DNA from: Brevibacillus agri
GTDB taxonomy: Bacteria > Bacillota > Bacilli > Brevibacillales > Brevibacillaceae
Length of the DNA stretch: 64,000 nt
Reading direction: 5' to 3'
Assembly: GCF_004117055.1 (NCBI RefSeq)
Contig: NZ_CP026363.1
Span: 788,001 to 852,000 of the forward strand
Positions 63,666-64,000 of this stretch are shown piece after piece (positions within the stretch are counted from its first letter, which is position 1; each line of letters opens with the position of its first letter). The translations under genes were made by a program, and so were the position numbers. Under the pieces are notes generated by a model, which was given only the letters and a program-made list of their open reading frames with translations, searched no databases and was not told the DNA's origin.

Positions 63666-64000
63666 ATGGAAAAACCAATTCGAGCGACGCCGCTTGCGAT
63701 CCGAATGATTCCCAACGTCGATCCACAATTTGCGGAGAAGCTGAACCTGCCTTCCCATATCCGCAGTGTGGGGATGCTGACATCCACCATTGACGATGTG
63801 GGCTATACAGCCATTGATGAAGCGACGAAAAAGGCAGCAGTCGAAGTGATTTACGCCAAGTCGTTTTACGCAGGCTCTGGGCACGCTTCCGGTCCGTTGT
63901 CCGGCGAGTTCATCGGGATCATCGGGGGAGCGACGCCATCAGAGGTACAGAGCGGTATTGATGCAGCCGTTGCCTTCATGGAAAGCGGAGCATGCTTTTA
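63666..64000 (+). CDS. eutL: Ethanolamine microcompartment shell protein EutL, 5' part
   Basis: ATG 63666 behind AAAGGAG; open to the end of the window (111 codons seen). The start MEKPIRATPLAIRMIPNVDP, then NLPSHIRSVGMLTSTIDDVG, AIDEATKKAAVEVIYAKSFY and HASGPLSGEFIGIIGGATPS matches the EutL family, the pseudohexameric shell protein with a gated pore. It probably opens a eut gene cluster beyond the window. Confidence 0.88.
   Translation, partial: MEKPIRATPLAIRMIPNVDPQFAEKLNLPSHIRSVGMLTSTIDDVGYTAIDEATKKAAVEVIYAKSFYAGSGHASGPLSGEFIGIIGGATPSEVQSGIDAAVAFMESGACF

Overview
The gene content, the roughly 55-58% GC look of the core genes, the many TTG/GTG starts behind strong GGAGG sites and the PRD/PTS regulators all point to a low-GC-lineage Gram-positive bacterium of the Brevibacillus/Paenibacillus group, most likely Brevibacillus. 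This is inferred from protein resemblance; no search was run. There are no rRNA or tRNA genes and no CRISPR array.

Layout. 1-3600 is an AT-rich scrap zone: the end of an IS5-type element, a small secreted protein, a transposase fragment, a frameshifted secreted-protein gene, a nine-codon response-regulator stub, a membrane-anchored small protein and a broken IS4-type transposase. 3785-24600 is ordinary chromosome: recQ; a lysophospholipid repair pair (aas-lplT); two two-component systems; a LevR-type sigma-54 activator followed by a chitobiose/cellobiose-type PTS operon (IIB, IIC, deacetylase, IIA, GH4 glucosidase, a deleted HAD gene and its own HPr); a methyltransferase; a DEAD-box helicase. 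24651-42256 is a catabolic block: an aldehyde dehydrogenase/DUF779 operon, an AT-rich insertion island with IS fragments, two overlapping sigma-54 activator genes, then a hydroxy-acid operon (tartrate/D-malate-type dehydrogenase, ALDH, SDR, TRAP transporter, FAD-linked D-hydroxyacid dehydrogenase) and fhs, which carries a frameshift. 42470-47484 holds a cyclic-di-GMP riboswitch in front of a chemoreceptor gene, a PheC/solute-binding-like secreted protein and a CshA-type helicase. 47517-49760 is a putative immunity gene and the tail of a putative toxin that a complete IS5-type element has split. 49962-57733 holds a PepSY protein and a mannitol PTS locus that ends in the general PTS genes ptsI and ptsH. 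57775-64000 holds a sulfatase, a YeiH-type membrane protein with a divergent LysR regulator, a wrecked sensor kinase gene and the start of eutL.

The clearest higher-order theme is sigma-54 control. Three promoters fit the -24/-12 consensus (14204-14220, 26565-26580 on the minus strand, 32787-32803). Each has a repeated or palindromic upstream element at enhancer distance, and three enhancer-binding activators are encoded beside them. The second theme is gene decay: at least six genes are broken by one-base indels, stop codons, deletions or insertion sequences, among them the metabolic gene fhs. Where a single base is responsible, a sequencing error remains possible.
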